In this document: piece after piece, positions 54,283 through 63,682 of the stretch
Layout: each line of letters begins with the position of its first letter
Position numbering within the stretch: the first letter of the stretch is position 1
NCBI RefSeq assembly: GCF_028550595.1
Contig: NZ_JAQQGN010000002.1
Coordinates: 558,001 to 622,000 of the forward strand
Source: Luteimonas sp. BLCC-B24
GTDB lineage: Bacteria; Pseudomonadota; Gammaproteobacteria; Xanthomonadales; Xanthomonadaceae
Reading direction: 5' to 3'
DNA length: 64,000 nt
The notes under the pieces: generated by a model
What the model was told of the DNA's origin: nothing
Databases searched by the model: none
What the model saw: the letters and a program-made list of their open reading frames with translations, nothing else
Program-made: the position numbers and the translations under genes

Positions 54283-55293
54283 TCAGTCGCCGCGGATCAG
54301 CAGGTCGATCGTGTCCCGCGCCGGCAGCGCGACGCGGACAGACGTCGATTCGAGATCGCCGTCGGCGCGATCCGCACTGCCCGTGGCCGAGAGGCGCGCA
54401 CTCACCTCGACCGCATCGAGCGTGGACAGGCGCTGCGTGGGCATCGGCGCATCGCCGTCGTCGAGCACGATCTCCAGCGGCCACGCACCCGGCGCATGGC
54501 GCTGCACCGCGACCGGCATCGGCGTGCCGTCGGTCGCGCGTGCGATCACGAACACCTGCGCGGTCGGGGGCATGCGCGCGAGCTGCGTGCGCGCCGCATC
54601 GTCGAGCTGCACGCGCACCCGCACTGCGTGGGACGCCGGAGGCGTCGCCGCGGCGTCGTCCGCCGACACCGGCAGGCCGGCCGCGGCGCGCGCCACGTCG
54701 ATCTGCGCACGCAGCGTGGCCGCGGTGCCCGCATCGAGCTGGGCCAGCAGCGGAGTCCAGGTGTCGACCGCGCCGGCATCGTCACCGGCCTGGCGTTGCG
54801 CGATGCCCAGAAACCAGCGGGCGTGCTGGTGATCGGGCGTGCGTGCCAGCACTTCGCGCAGGATGCGCACGGCCTCGGCGTCGAAACGACGGTCGGGATC
54901 GGCGTGCGCACGCGCCTGGGCGTATTCGACCTGCAGGCCGTCGTCGTCCGGCAGCAAGCGCGCGGCGCGGCCGATGGCGTCGCGGGCGGCGTCCGGCCGC
55001 TCCAGACCGGCGTAGGCGCGGCCCAGCAGCAGCCAGCCTTCGGGCTGACGCGGGTCCCGTCGCAGGTCGTCTTCGAGACGGGTCACCGCCTCGGCGAGCG
55101 AATCGGGCGCACGGACTTCATCGGGATCCAGCGCCGCCGGCGTGCCGACGATCAGATACATCGCACCGACCAGCACCGGCACCAGCGCGCCCACGGCGAG
55201 TGCGACACGTGGCGCGCCACGGCGCAGGGCCGTGGTCAGCAGGGCGAGGGTCGCCAGGGTCATGCCGATCGCGACGAGGACGAACAGGGTCAT
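54283..55293 (-). CDS. ccmI: Cytochrome c maturation protein CcmI (TPR protein)
   Basis: CcmI holds apocytochrome c for haem ligation. The 336-residue protein has two membrane helices at its start (about 2-20 and 29-47), a periplasmic tetratricopeptide region (LLLGRAYAGLERPDAARDAIGRAARLLPDD and the next repeats), and a C-terminal beta-rich domain (VRVRVQLDD through ARDTIDLLI). It corresponds to the CycH/C-terminal part of E. coli CcmH. The start shares one base with the ccmH stop (TGATG). Confidence 0.9.
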   Translation of the reverse strand: MTLFVLVAIGMTLATLALLTTALRRGAPRVALAVGALVPVLVGAMYLIVGTPAALDPDEVRAPDSLAEAVTRLEDDLRRDPRQPEGWLLLGRAYAGLERPDAARDAIGRAARLLPDDDGLQVEYAQARAHADPDRRFDAEAVRILREVLARTPDHQHARWFLGIAQRQAGDDAGAVDTWTPLLAQLDAGTAATLRAQIDVARAAAGLPVSADDAAATPPASHAVRVRVQLDDAARTQLARMPPTAQVFVIARATDGTPMPVAVQRHAPGAWPLEIVLDDGDAPMPTQRLSTLDAVEVSARLSATGSADRADGDLESTSVRVALPARDTIDLLIRGD

Positions 55294-55733
55294 CACCAGG
55301 CCTGGGTGTCGTCGGGAGGAAGCGCGGGCCCGCGCCGGCGCGCCGCGACGATGCGCGCGATCACCACGCCGCCCGCGCCCAGCACCAGCAGCGGCCCGAA
55401 CCACAGCAGCCAGGTCGCGGGTTGCATGCGCGGCCGGTAGAGCACGAACTCGCCGTAGCGCGCGACCAGGTGGTCCTTGACCTCGGCATCGTCGAGCCCG
55501 CGGCGCATCAGGGTCAGTACTTCGCGGCGCAGGTCGTGGGCGATCTGCGCGTTCGAATCGGCCAGCGACTGGTTCTGGCACATCACGCAGCGCAGTTCCG
55601 AGACCAGGCGGTGGAAGCGGCGCTCCTCGGCGGCGCTGTCGAACTGCAACGGCGCCGCGTCCACCGCGACCTGGGCGCGCACGGCCTGCGGCCAGGCCAG
55701 GCACAGCAGCAGCGCGAGCAGCCACAGGCGCAT
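55293..55733 (-). CDS. ccmH: Cytochrome c maturation thiol protein CcmH (CcmL)
   Basis: The 146-residue protein reduces apocytochrome c or passes electrons to it in the periplasm before haem attachment. It has a signal peptide (about 1-20), the redox motif LRCVMCQNQSLADS with C49 and C52, and a C-terminal membrane helix (about 107-127). It is the short form, with the TPR part encoded separately as ccmI. Its start abuts the end of ccmG. Confidence 0.94.
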   Translation of the reverse strand: MRLWLLALLLCLAWPQAVRAQVAVDAAPLQFDSAAEERRFHRLVSELRCVMCQNQSLADSNAQIAHDLRREVLTLMRRGLDDAEVKDHLVARYGEFVLYRPRMQPATWLLWFGPLLVLGAGGVVIARIVAARRRGPALPPDDTQAW

Positions 55734-56296
55734 CAGCGGGCCTCCAGCGCATCGATGCGCGGCATCAGCTGCGTGTGCAGGGTCTCGGGGCGCATCGGGC
55801 CGACGTGCTTCCAGACGACGACGCCGTCGGCATCGACGAGGAAGGTCTCCGGTGCGCCGTAGATGCCCCAGTCGATCGCGGCGTGGCCGTCGTAGTCCAC
55901 CAGCACCAGCCAGTAGGGATTGCCGAACTGTTCCAGCCAGCGCAGCGCATCGGCGTGCTCGTCCTTCCAGTTGTAGCCGACCACGCGCACGCGGCGGGTC
56001 TTGGCGAACTCGCTGATCACCGCGTGTTCCTCGCGGCAGCCCGGGCACCAGCTGCCCCAGACGTTGAGCAGGTAGGGCTCGCCAAGGAGGTCGTCGGACG
56101 TGACCAGGCGTCCGGGCTCGTGCAGCACCGGCAGCCGGAACGCCGGTGCCGGCTTGCCGATCAAGGGCGAGGGCAGGGCGTCGCGGTCCGGATCGCGGCT
56201 CAGCCACACGCCGGCGGCGAGCAGCGCGACGATGCCGGCGAAGGCCACCAGCGGCAGCCAGCGGGCGCGCGAGGGGCGGGGCGCGGGCATGCTCAC
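55733..56296 (-). CDS. ccmG: Thiol:disulfide interchange protein CcmG/DsbE
   Basis: CcmG is a membrane-tethered thioredoxin that keeps apocytochrome c cysteines reduced. The 187-residue protein has an N-terminal helix (about 13-31) and a thioredoxin fold with the active site WGSWCPGCREEH (C84, C87). The CcmG-specific YLLNVWGSWC and GAPETFLVD with the cis-proline region follow. The start may be GTG at 56296 (overlapping the ccmF stop as GTGA) or ATG at 56290. Confidence 0.93.
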   Translation of the reverse strand: MSMPAPRPSRARWLPLVAFAGIVALLAAGVWLSRDPDRDALPSPLIGKPAPAFRLPVLHEPGRLVTSDDLLGEPYLLNVWGSWCPGCREEHAVISEFAKTRRVRVVGYNWKDEHADALRWLEQFGNPYWLVLVDYDGHAAIDWGIYGAPETFLVDADGVVVWKHVGPMRPETLHTQLMPRIDALEAR

Positions 56297-58233
56297 GTCT
56301 GCCCCCCGGTCGGCATGGCGCGCGGACGCCGGAAGCGGCGATCGGCCGCCGCGACGAACGCGCCCAGCGCCATCAGCAGCGCGCCGGCCCAGACCCAGCG
56401 CACGAACGGTTTGACGTGCACGCGCACCGCCCAGGCGCCGCCGCCCAGGGGTTCGCCGAGGGCGACGTAGACATCGCGGGTGACGCCCGGACGGATCGCG
56501 GTTTCGGTCATCACCTGGCCGCCACTGGCATAGGTGCGTTTCTCCGGATGCAGCGTCGTCAGCAGGCGGTCGTCGCGCAGCATGCGCACGGTGCCGCGGT
56601 CGGAGGTGTAGTTGGGGCCGTCATGGTGCGCGACGCCGTCGAGCACGAAGGCATCGCGCCCGAGCGTCAACGTCTGGCCCGGCTGCAGCGCCACCTCGCG
56701 CTGCACGTTCAGCGCCTCCACCAGCAGCGCGCCGGCCACGAACACCGCGATGCCGAAGTGCGCCAGCGCCATGCCGGCCATCTCCGCGGTGAAGCGTGCG
56801 CCGCCCGCGCGTGCCTGCACGCGGGTCCAGACGAAGCGCAACGTGCCCGCGCCCACCCACACCGCGCCGGCCACGCCCATGGCCACCTTCCACGGTCCCT
56901 GCGGCGCGACCACGAAGGCGAGCGCCGCGGCCGCCACGGCCAGCACCGCCCACGGCAGCAGCATGCGCAGCGGACGCGCGGCGTCCTCGTTCTGCCAGCG
57001 GGTCAGCGGGCCGAACGGGAGCAGCAGCACCAGCGGCGCCATCAGCAGCAGGAAGAGGACGCCGAAGTAGGGCGGGCCGACCGAGATCTTGCCCAGATCC
57101 AGCGCATCGGCCAGCAGCGGATACAGCGTGCCCAGCAGCACCATCGCGCAGGCCGCGACCAGCAGCAGGTTGTTGGCCAGCAGCAGCGTCTCGCGCGAGG
57201 TGGCGGTGAATGGCTTGCCGTCGCGGCCGTCGGGCGCACGCAGTGCGTACAGCAGCAGCGAACCGCCGACGACGATGCCGAGAAACACCAGGATGAACAG
57301 CCCGCGCGTCGGATCGGCGGCGAAGCTGTGCACGCTGGTCAGCACGCCCGAACGCACGAGGAACGCGCCGAGCAGCGACAGCGAAAAGGTCGCGATCGCG
57401 AGCAGCAGCGTCCAGCCGTGGAAACTGCCGCGCTTCTCGGTGACGGCCTGGGAATGGATCAGCGCCGCGCCGGCGAGCCACGGCATGAAGCTCGCGTTCT
57501 CGACCGGATCCCAGAACCACCAGCCGCCCCAGCCGAGTTCGTAGTAGGCCCACCATGAGCCCAGCGCGATGCCGATGGTCAGAAACGCCCAGGCGACGTT
57601 CGTCCACGGCCGCGTCCAGCGCAGCCAGTGCGCGTCGACCTTGCCGTCGAGCAAGGCCGCGATCGCGAACGCGAACGGCACGATGAAGCCCGAATAGCCA
57701 ATGTAGAGCATCGGCGGATGGATGATCATCCCCGGGTCCTGCAGCAGGGGATTGAGATCCCTGCCTTCGATCGGCATCGGCAGGATGCGTTCGAACGGAT
57801 TGCTGGTGAAGATCAGGAACGCGAGAAAGCCGAAGCTGACCGCGCCGAGGATGCCGAGCACACGCGCCAGCACCGCGTCGGGCAGCGAGCGCGACCGCCA
57901 GGCCACGGCCGCGTTCCAGCACGCGAGCACGAACACCCACAGCAGCAGCGAACCCTCGTGGCCCCCCCACACCGCGGTGAACCGGTAGACCATCGGCAAC
58001 AGGGAATTCGAGTTCTCGGCGACGTAGCGCACCGAGAAGTCCTGCAGCACGAACGCCGCGGTCAGCAGGCCCCAGGCCGCGAACATCAGCAGCCACTGTG
58101 CGTAGGCCGCCGGACGCGCGCTGGCCATCCACGGCGCCAGGCCGCGCTGCGCGCCGAGCAGCGGCAGCAGGGTCTGCAGCAGCGACGCCACCAGCGCCAG
58201 CAGCAGCGCGATCTGGCCGAGTTCGGGCAGCAT
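56293..58233 (-). CDS. ccmF: Haem lyase CcmF
   Basis: CcmF joins haem from holo-CcmE to the CXXCH cysteines of apocytochrome c. The 646-residue inner membrane protein has about 14-15 helices. The conserved tryptophan-rich WWD segment is seen in GWGGWWFWDPVENASFMPWL, flanked by family histidines, with ALIHSQAVTEKRG following. The end carries LGEPLGGGAWAVRVHVKPFVRWVWAG. It lies 46 bases downstream of ccmE. Confidence 0.96.
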   Translation of the reverse strand: MLPELGQIALLLALVASLLQTLLPLLGAQRGLAPWMASARPAAYAQWLLMFAAWGLLTAAFVLQDFSVRYVAENSNSLLPMVYRFTAVWGGHEGSLLLWVFVLACWNAAVAWRSRSLPDAVLARVLGILGAVSFGFLAFLIFTSNPFERILPMPIEGRDLNPLLQDPGMIIHPPMLYIGYSGFIVPFAFAIAALLDGKVDAHWLRWTRPWTNVAWAFLTIGIALGSWWAYYELGWGGWWFWDPVENASFMPWLAGAALIHSQAVTEKRGSFHGWTLLLAIATFSLSLLGAFLVRSGVLTSVHSFAADPTRGLFILVFLGIVVGGSLLLYALRAPDGRDGKPFTATSRETLLLANNLLLVAACAMVLLGTLYPLLADALDLGKISVGPPYFGVLFLLLMAPLVLLLPFGPLTRWQNEDAARPLRMLLPWAVLAVAAAALAFVVAPQGPWKVAMGVAGAVWVGAGTLRFVWTRVQARAGGARFTAEMAGMALAHFGIAVFVAGALLVEALNVQREVALQPGQTLTLGRDAFVLDGVAHHDGPNYTSDRGTVRMLRDDRLLTTLHPEKRTYASGGQVMTETAIRPGVTRDVYVALGEPLGGGAWAVRVHVKPFVRWVWAGALLMALGAFVAAADRRFRRPRAMPTGGQT

Positions 58234-58279
58234 CAGCGGCCCAACGTTCCGGCCGGGCGGCGCAACACCTGCGTGCCCG

Positions 58280-58762
58280 TCACTGCGCTGCGCCCGTGTC
58301 GGCGGGTGTGCTCACGCCGTGGCGATCGTGGGCCAGGCCCATTTTGTCGGCGACTTCCTTGGGCACGTAGGTTTCGTCGTGGCGTGCCAGCACCTGGTCG
58401 GCGACGAACTCGCCGCCCTGCATGCGCCCGGTGGCCACGACGGCCTGGTGTTCACGGAACAGGTCCGGCAGCAGCCCGCTGTAGCGCACCGGCAGTTCGG
58501 CATCGCCGTCGGTGACCCGGAAGCGCGCTTCCATCGAGCCTTCGGCCCGGCTGAACGAGTCCCCGGCCACCATGCCGCCCAGCCGGAAGCGCGCCTGCCC
58601 CGAGGCCACGGCCTCGCCCGCGGCGCCACCCAGCACTTCAGCCGGGGTGTAGAGATAGGAGATGTTGCGCTGCAGGGCGAAGGCGATCAGGGTCATCGAC
58701 AGCGCACTGGCCGCGACCAGGGCGACCACGAACCAGAGCCGGCGGCGGCGCACGGGGTTCAT
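58280..58762 (-). CDS. ccmE: Haem chaperone CcmE
   Basis: CcmE carries haem covalently in the periplasm to CcmF. The 160-residue protein has an N-terminal membrane anchor (about 10-30) and an OB-fold domain, with the haem-attaching histidine H128 and the axial tyrosine Y132 in ARHDETYVP. It begins on the stop of ccmD (ATGA overlap). The short C-terminal tail after the haem site is unconserved, as in the family. Confidence 0.95.
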   Translation of the reverse strand: MNPVRRRRLWFVVALVAASALSMTLIAFALQRNISYLYTPAEVLGGAAGEAVASGQARFRLGGMVAGDSFSRAEGSMEARFRVTDGDAELPVRYSGLLPDLFREHQAVVATGRMQGGEFVADQVLARHDETYVPKEVADKMGLAHDRHGVSTPADTGAAQ

Positions 58763-58932
58763 CGGCTGAGCTCCGCGTCGGCGGGTGCGAGCGCGGCGGC
58801 ACGTCGGCGCGCCGCCAGCAACCGCGCCGCGCGCAGCGTCTGGGCGATGCGCACGCGCGGCGCGACGAAATCCCAGGCCAGCACGGCGACGAACACCGCG
58901 TAGGCGGCGACCACGTATTCGACGTAACTCAT
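58759..58932 (-). CDS. ccmD: Haem exporter accessory protein CcmD
   Basis: CcmD is a small membrane peptide that helps release holo-CcmE from the CcmABC complex. The 57-residue protein has one helix (about 6-25, [16 protein letters not shown]) after a short SYVEYV start and a basic cytoplasmic tail. Overlaps on both sides with ccmC and ccmE (ATGA each) support it. Confidence 0.9.
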   Translation of the reverse strand: MSYVEYVVAAYAVFVAVLAWDFVAPRVRIAQTLRAARLLAARRRAAALAPADAELSR

Positions 58933-59690
58933 GCGGCTTCTCCCGTCGCCGGCTCGACCAGGCGCCGGACCCAGTCCTTGCCGGCCTCGCGGCGCAGATT
59001 GTCGGCACGTGCGCGCGCCAGCAGCGAGCCCACGAACCAGAACTTCGTCGCCACCACCATCCACAGCAGGGGCCAGGCCATGCTCGCATCGATCGTCGAC
59101 TCGCCGAATACGCGGATCGTCTGGCCCTGGTGCAGCGAGTCCCACCACACCACCGAATAGCGGATCACCGGCAGCAGGGCGACGCCGACGATCGCCAGCA
59201 GCGAGGCAGCGCGCGCCGCCGCGCGTCGGTCCTCGATCGCGCCGTAGAGCCCGATCACGCCCAGATACAGAAACAGCAGGATCAGCTCGGTGGTCAGTCG
59301 CGGATCCCAGCTCCACCACGCGCCCCACATCGGCCGGCCCCAGATCGCGCCGGTCGCCAGCGTGATCACGGTGAACGCCGCCCCGATCGGCGCGCAGGCC
59401 ATCGCCAGGATCTCGCACAGCTTGATCCGCCAGACCAGGGCGACGGCGGCATAGAGCGCCATGGCTGCGAACACGGCCAGACTCATCCACGCGCTCGGCA
59501 CGTGGATGTAGAGGATGCGGAAGCTGTCGCCCTGCTGGTAGTCGGCCGGCACCACGAACAGCGCGCCGTAGAGGCCGACGGCCATCGTCAGCAGCGCCAG
59601 GCCATAGCCCCAGGGGGCCCATCGCCGTGCGAAGCGGTCGAAGACGGGGGGCGAACCGAGTTGGTGGAACCAGCGGACGATCGGATTCAT
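58929..59690 (-). CDS. ccmC: Haem ABC transporter permease CcmC
   Basis: CcmC loads haem onto CcmE with CcmA, CcmB and CcmD. The 253-residue protein has six helices and the WWD haem-handling motif in [23 protein letters not shown], with histidines in YIHVPSAW and WDSLHQG as axial ligands. The ATG at 59690 is chosen because the family starts there. The frame is open 13 codons further upstream. It is separated from ccmB by 117 bases, the only sizeable gap in the operon. Confidence 0.95.
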   Translation of the reverse strand: MNPIVRWFHQLGSPPVFDRFARRWAPWGYGLALLTMAVGLYGALFVVPADYQQGDSFRILYIHVPSAWMSLAVFAAMALYAAVALVWRIKLCEILAMACAPIGAAFTVITLATGAIWGRPMWGAWWSWDPRLTTELILLFLYLGVIGLYGAIEDRRAAARAASLLAIVGVALLPVIRYSVVWWDSLHQGQTIRVFGESTIDASMAWPLLWMVVATKFWFVGSLLARARADNLRREAGKDWVRRLVEPATGEAA

Positions 59691-59772
59691 TCGGCAATGC
59701 AGACAGGCGTGGCGGGCTGGCGGTTGCACGCACCTGCACGGGCAGGCGATTGCGGGGCGCGCTGTGTCACGT

Positions 59773-59800
59773 CGCGACGGGGCCCTCCAGACCCGTCGCG
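59773..59800 (-). terminator. Hairpin between ccmB and ccmC
   Basis: CGCGACGGG and CCCGTCGCG form a perfect 9-bp stem with a 10-base loop, eight bases past the ccmB stop. There is no U-tract, so it is more likely to reduce read-through or stabilise the upstream mRNA than to terminate fully. Confidence 0.4.
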
Positions 59801-59807
59801 GGGCCGA

Positions 59808-60497
59808 TCAATCGAGTGCGATGCGGATCGCGGCAGCGGCAGTCACCGGCGCCAGCACCAGCGCGGCGACCAGGCCTCCGGCCAGCAGCAGCAGGCCGCC
59901 GGACGGGTCGTGGCCCTGCGCCGCGATCGCGACGCTGCCGGCACCGAACACCAGCACCGGAACGTACAGGGGCAGGGCCAACAGCGCCAGCAGGATACCG
60001 GAACGCCGCATGCCGATGGTCAGCGCCGCGACCACCGCGCCGAGCAGGCTGAGCAGCGGCGTGCCCAGCGCCAGGCCGGCCAGCAGGACCGGCAGCTGCG
60101 CCGGCGGCAGACCGAGCAGGGTGGCCAGCAGCGGTGTCACCAGCAGCAGCGGCAGCGCGGTCGTCGCCCAGTGCGAGACGGTCCGTACCAGCACCAGCCA
60201 AGCCAGCGGCACCGGGGCGAGCATCCACTGCTCCAGCGAGCCGTCCTCGGCGTCGCCGCGGAACAGCGTATCCAGCGCGAGCAGGCCCGACAGCACCACC
60301 GCGACCCACAGCACACCGGGCGCGACCCGCGCCAGCGTCGCGGCCTCGTTGCCCAGCGCCAGTGCGAACAGCACGACCACCAGCAGAGCGAACAACGCCG
60401 GCTGCGCGGCATCGCCGCGGCGTCGCCAGAGCAGGTGCAGATCGCGCGCGAGCAGCGCCCGGGCGCTGCCGGCGAGTGTCGGCGCGACCGGGCTCAT
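59808..60497 (-). CDS. ccmB: Haem exporter permease CcmB
   Basis: CcmB is the membrane half of the CcmAB ABC transporter needed for release of haem-loaded CcmE. The 229-residue protein has six helices and the family's [15 protein letters not shown] near helix 2 and [11 protein letters not shown] in the fourth or fifth. Its ATG overlaps the ccmA stop (ATGA), typical of subunits made together. Confidence 0.94.
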   Translation of the reverse strand: MSPVAPTLAGSARALLARDLHLLWRRRGDAAQPALFALLVVVLFALALGNEAATLARVAPGVLWVAVVLSGLLALDTLFRGDAEDGSLEQWMLAPVPLAWLVLVRTVSHWATTALPLLLVTPLLATLLGLPPAQLPVLLAGLALGTPLLSLLGAVVAALTIGMRRSGILLALLALPLYVPVLVFGAGSVAIAAQGHDPSGGLLLLAGGLVAALVLAPVTAAAAIRIALD

Positions 60498-61132
60498 GCG
60501 GCCGCCCGCAGCCGCAGCTCGCGCGTGCGCACCGGCGGCGCGGCATACGCGCCGTGCGTGGTGACCAGCGCGGCCCCGCCGTCGTCGAGCTGGGCGCGGA
60601 CCATGCGATTGACGAGGTTGATGCCCTGCAGGTCGAGATTCGCGTAGGGCTCGTCGAGCAGCCACAGCGGCGCCGGCGACATCCACAGCCGCGCCAGCGA
60701 CAGGCGCTTGCGCTGGCCCGCCGACATCTGCCGCACGGGCAGATGCGCATGCGCCGACAGCCCGACGACCGCGAGTGCGCGCGCGCTGTCCTGATGCGCG
60801 CGACGCCCCTGCAGGCCGGCGAGGCACGCGAGATTCTGCTCGGCGTCGAGATCGGCCTTGAGGCCGGGCAGGTGGCCGAGATACGCCATGCTGCCGGCGC
60901 GCATCGCACGCGCGACCGGTGCGCCCTCCACCTCGACGCGTCCGGCACCGGCCTCGAGCAGACCGGCGAGCACACGCAGCAGGGTGGTTTTACCGGCGCC
61001 GTTGTCGCCGCTCACCAGCAGGGCCTCACCGGCCGCGACCTCGAAGTCGAGCGGGCCGAACACGGGACGCGTGTCGCGCTGGAAGCACAGGCCGCGGGCA
61101 GCGAGCAGCGGCGGGGTGGCGGTGGCGGACAT
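60494..61132 (-). CDS. ccmA: Haem exporter ATP-binding protein CcmA
   Basis: CcmA supplies ATP energy to the CcmABCD complex. The 212-residue ABC protein has Walker [10 protein letters not shown], the Q-loop region [12 protein letters not shown], the signature [13 protein letters not shown] and Walker [13 protein letters not shown], with the switch histidine in TTHGAY. It is the first gene of the complete ccmABCDEFGHI operon. Confidence 0.96.
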   Translation of the reverse strand: MSATATPPLLAARGLCFQRDTRPVFGPLDFEVAAGEALLVSGDNGAGKTTLLRVLAGLLEAGAGRVEVEGAPVARAMRAGSMAYLGHLPGLKADLDAEQNLACLAGLQGRRAHQDSARALAVVGLSAHAHLPVRQMSAGQRKRLSLARLWMSPAPLWLLDEPYANLDLQGINLVNRMVRAQLDDGGAALVTTHGAYAAPPVRTRELRLRAAA

Positions 61133-61204
61133 GCGGCGGTGACGGCCCCGGAAACGGCGACCCGGTCGGCCGCGCCTGCATCTTAGGCGCTGACGGGAGC
61201 CGCG

Positions 61205-61687
61205 TCAGCGCAGCCAGTCGACGTCGCGGTCGCCTTCGAGTCCATCGGGTCGGCGCGCATCCATGCGTAGACGCACCGGACATTCGCGGCGCCACCACAG
61301 CGTGCCCAGCTGGCCGAAGCGCCGGGCCAGCGCGTCGAACGCCTCGACCGGCATGCCGAACACGATCCAGCTCGGCTCCCGCCAGCTGCGGTCGGCCGCG
61401 CTCGCGAACGCGGGAATGCAGGGCAGTCCGGTCGCGCCCAGTTCGGCTTCGAGTGCCTTGTCGGCGCGCCGGTTCTCGGTGGCGCTGCGCGGCACCGACA
61501 GCGGGTTCCATGCCGACAGCAGCCCGTAACTCGGGACGTCGGGATAGCGCAGGTCGAGCCCCGGCGTCGGCAGCCCGATGATCACGTCGTGCCAGTCCGA
61601 CCGCGACTGCCAGCGATAGCGCGCGGCCAGATACGCGTGCAGCAGCGTGATCAGGCGGGCGTCGTCGATGGAATGCTGGTCGTTCAT
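61205..61687 (-). CDS. DUF3293 family protein
   Basis: The 160-residue soluble protein has the DUF3293 pattern: YGLLSAWNPLSVPRSATENRRAD, PCIPAFASAADRSWREPSWIVFG, ALARRFGQLGTLWWRRECPVRLRM. The family is widespread in proteobacteria without a known role. It is divergent from the aminotransferase gene and follows ccmA by a 72-base gap on the other side. No signal peptide or membrane segment is present. Confidence 0.85.
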   Translation of the reverse strand: MNDQHSIDDARLITLLHAYLAARYRWQSRSDWHDVIIGLPTPGLDLRYPDVPSYGLLSAWNPLSVPRSATENRRADKALEAELGATGLPCIPAFASAADRSWREPSWIVFGMPVEAFDALARRFGQLGTLWWRRECPVRLRMDARRPDGLEGDRDVDWLR

Positions 61688-61758
61688 GCCTGCGGTTTAT
61701 CCCCTGCGTCCACGTCCGTACACTCGTGGCCCCGTCTGTATCCCACGGAATGACACTC

Positions 61759-62904
61759 ATGATCCGGACCAAGCTGCCCAAGGTCGGCACCACGATCTTC
61801 AGCGTGATGTCGCAGCTGGCAGCCGAGCACGGCGCCGTCAATCTCGGCCAGGGATTTCCCGACTTCGACGTGCCCCGTCGGCTGGTGGACGGACTGGCCG
61901 AGGCGATGCGCGCCGGCCACAACCAGTATGCGCCGATGACCGGCATTCCGGCGCTGCGCGAGGCGATCGCGGAAAAGACCATGCGGGTCTACGGTCACCT
62001 GCCCGACGCCGACGCCGAGGTCACGGTCACCAGCGGTGCCACCGAGGCGCTGTTCAACGCGATCCACGCAGTCGTGCGCGCCGGCGAGGAAGTCATCGTC
62101 TTCGACCCGGCCTACGACAGCTACGAGCCGGCGATCGAGCTCGCCGGCGCGGTCGCCGTGCACGTGCCACTCGATCCGCGCAGCTTCGCGGTGGACTGGG
62201 ACCGCGTGCGCGATGCCGTCACGCCCAGAACCCGGATGCTGATCGTCAACAGCCCGCACAACCCGTCGGGTGCGATGTTCGGCGCCGACGACATCGCCGC
62301 GCTGGCCGAGCTGCTGCGCGGCACCGATATCGTGCTGCTGTCGGACGAAGTCTATGAACACATCGTGTTCGACGGCGCGCGGCACGAATCGATCCTGCGC
62401 CACCCCGAACTGCGCGAGCGTGCCTTCGTCGTGTCCAGCTTCGGCAAGACCTACCACTGCACCGGCTGGAAGCTCGGTTACTGCATCGCGCCGCCGGCAC
62501 TGAGCGCCGAGTTCCGCAAGGTGCACCAGTACAACGTGTTCTGCACCTTCGCGCCGGCGCAGCATGCGTTCGCGGCGATGCTGCGCGAGGCGCCCGAGCA
62601 CTACGAACAACTCGGTGCGTTCTACCAGGCCAAGCGCGATGCGTTCGCCGCGCAGCTGGCGACCACGCGGCTGGACCCGCTGCCGGTGCCCGGCGGCTAT
62701 TTCCAGCTCGTGGACTACGCCGCGGTCAGCGATCTCGACGACGCCGCGTTCTGCCGCTGGCTGACCATCGAGAAGGGCGTGGCGGCGATTCCGCTGTCAC
62801 CGTTCTATGCGCAACCGCCGGCCGGCCAGCGACTGGCCCGGCTGTGTTTCGCCAAGAACACGGCCACGCTCGACGCGGCCATCGCGCGTCTGCAGGCCCT
62901 GTAG
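61759..62904 (+). CDS. Class I/II aminotransferase (methionine aminotransferase-like)
   Basis: The 381-residue PLP enzyme begins RTKLPKVGTTIFSVMSQLA, typical of the YbdL/kynurenine-aminotransferase-like group that transaminates methionine, phenylalanine and related amino acids. NLGQGFPDFDVP, VTSGATEALFNAI, NSPHNPSGAMF and SSFGKTYHCTGWKLGY (K230, Schiff-base lysine) follow, with the C-terminal RLCFAKN arginine that holds the substrate carboxylate. An ATG at 61750 gives a start three codons longer. It precedes the Sco1-type gene by about 100 bases. Confidence 0.9.
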   Translation: MIRTKLPKVGTTIFSVMSQLAAEHGAVNLGQGFPDFDVPRRLVDGLAEAMRAGHNQYAPMTGIPALREAIAEKTMRVYGHLPDADAEVTVTSGATEALFNAIHAVVRAGEEVIVFDPAYDSYEPAIELAGAVAVHVPLDPRSFAVDWDRVRDAVTPRTRMLIVNSPHNPSGAMFGADDIAALAELLRGTDIVLLSDEVYEHIVFDGARHESILRHPELRERAFVVSSFGKTYHCTGWKLGYCIAPPALSAEFRKVHQYNVFCTFAPAQHAFAAMLREAPEHYEQLGAFYQAKRDAFAAQLATTRLDPLPVPGGYFQLVDYAAVSDLDDAAFCRWLTIEKGVAAIPLSPFYAQPPAGQRLARLCFAKNTATLDAAIARLQAL

Positions 62905-62913
62905 CGGTACGCC

Positions 62914-62930
62914 TGCGACGATCGGTCGCA
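62914..62930 (+). terminator. Short hairpin after the aminotransferase gene
   Basis: TGCGAC, GATCG loop, GTCGCA forms a 6-bp stem ten bases after the stop. No U-tract follows, so termination is uncertain. Confidence 0.3.
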
Positions 62931-62954
62931 ACCACCGCTTCAGGGGCGCGGTTC

Positions 62955-62960
62955 TACAAT
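62955..62960 (+). promoter_or_regulatory. Candidate -10 box before the Sco1-type gene
   Basis: TACAAT (five of six matches to the -10) sits 43 bases ahead of the GTG start. No clear -35 hexamer is at normal spacing. The region just before it is slightly less GC-rich than its surroundings. Confidence 0.4.
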
Positions 62961-63002
62961 CGGAGGCGGCCGCGACGTGCGGTCGCTGCATCGGATCGTG
63001 CC

Positions 63003-63587
63003 GTGCGTCTGCTGTCCGCCTGCTGCCTCGTCCTGCTGCTCGTCGCGTGCGGCGCGCCGCCGCCGGGCCCGTATCACGGCACCGATCTCGGCGGCGTGTC
63101 CTATGGCCGCACGCTGGATCTCGAGGACGTGCAGGGACGGCCGGTCACGCTCGGCGATTTCCGCGGCGAGTACGTCCTGTTGTCCTTCGGGTACACGCAC
63201 TGTCCCGAGGTGTGTCCGACCAGTCTGTTGAAGGCGACCCAGGTGCGGCGCGCGCTGGCCGATGACGTGCCGCTGCGCATCGTGTTCGTCACCGTCGATC
63301 CACGACGCGACACCGGCGAGATCCTCGCGGGCTACGTCGGTGCCTTCGGCCCGGACATCGTCGCGCTGCGTGGCGACGACATGCAGACGCGTCTGGTGGC
63401 GCAGGCCTTCCGGGTCACGTATCGCGAGGTGCCCACGAGCTCGTCGTATGCGATGGACCACACGATGGTGAACTACCTGATCGGTCCGGACGGCCGCCTC
63501 CGGCTCGCGTTCCAGTACGACCAGCCGGTGACGGAGATGGTCGAGGACATCCGCCATCTCGTCGGCGCGTCGCATGCGGACGGATGA
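63003..63587 (+). CDS. SCO1/SenC-type copper chaperone lipoprotein
   Basis: The 194-residue protein delivers copper to cytochrome c oxidase or keeps its cysteines reduced. The thioredoxin-like fold carries THCPEVCP (C67, C71) and H153 in YAMDHTMVN, the three copper ligands. The N-terminus is a lipoprotein signal with lipobox LVAC (C16). Starts are limited: GTG at 63003 is the only one close to the signal, with a weak ribosome-binding site. FVTVDPRRDT is a family mark. No oxidase genes are in the window. Confidence 0.92.
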   Translation: MRLLSACCLVLLLVACGAPPPGPYHGTDLGGVSYGRTLDLEDVQGRPVTLGDFRGEYVLLSFGYTHCPEVCPTSLLKATQVRRALADDVPLRIVFVTVDPRRDTGEILAGYVGAFGPDIVALRGDDMQTRLVAQAFRVTYREVPTSSSYAMDHTMVNYLIGPDGRLRLAFQYDQPVTEMVEDIRHLVGASHADG

Positions 63588-63682
63588 CCGCGGTCTCGGG
63601 GTTTCCCCGACTTGCGGCCGCGACGGATCGCAGCGTAGCCTCGCGAGCCGGGGGGATGGAACCGAAGGGAGTCAGGGACGGG

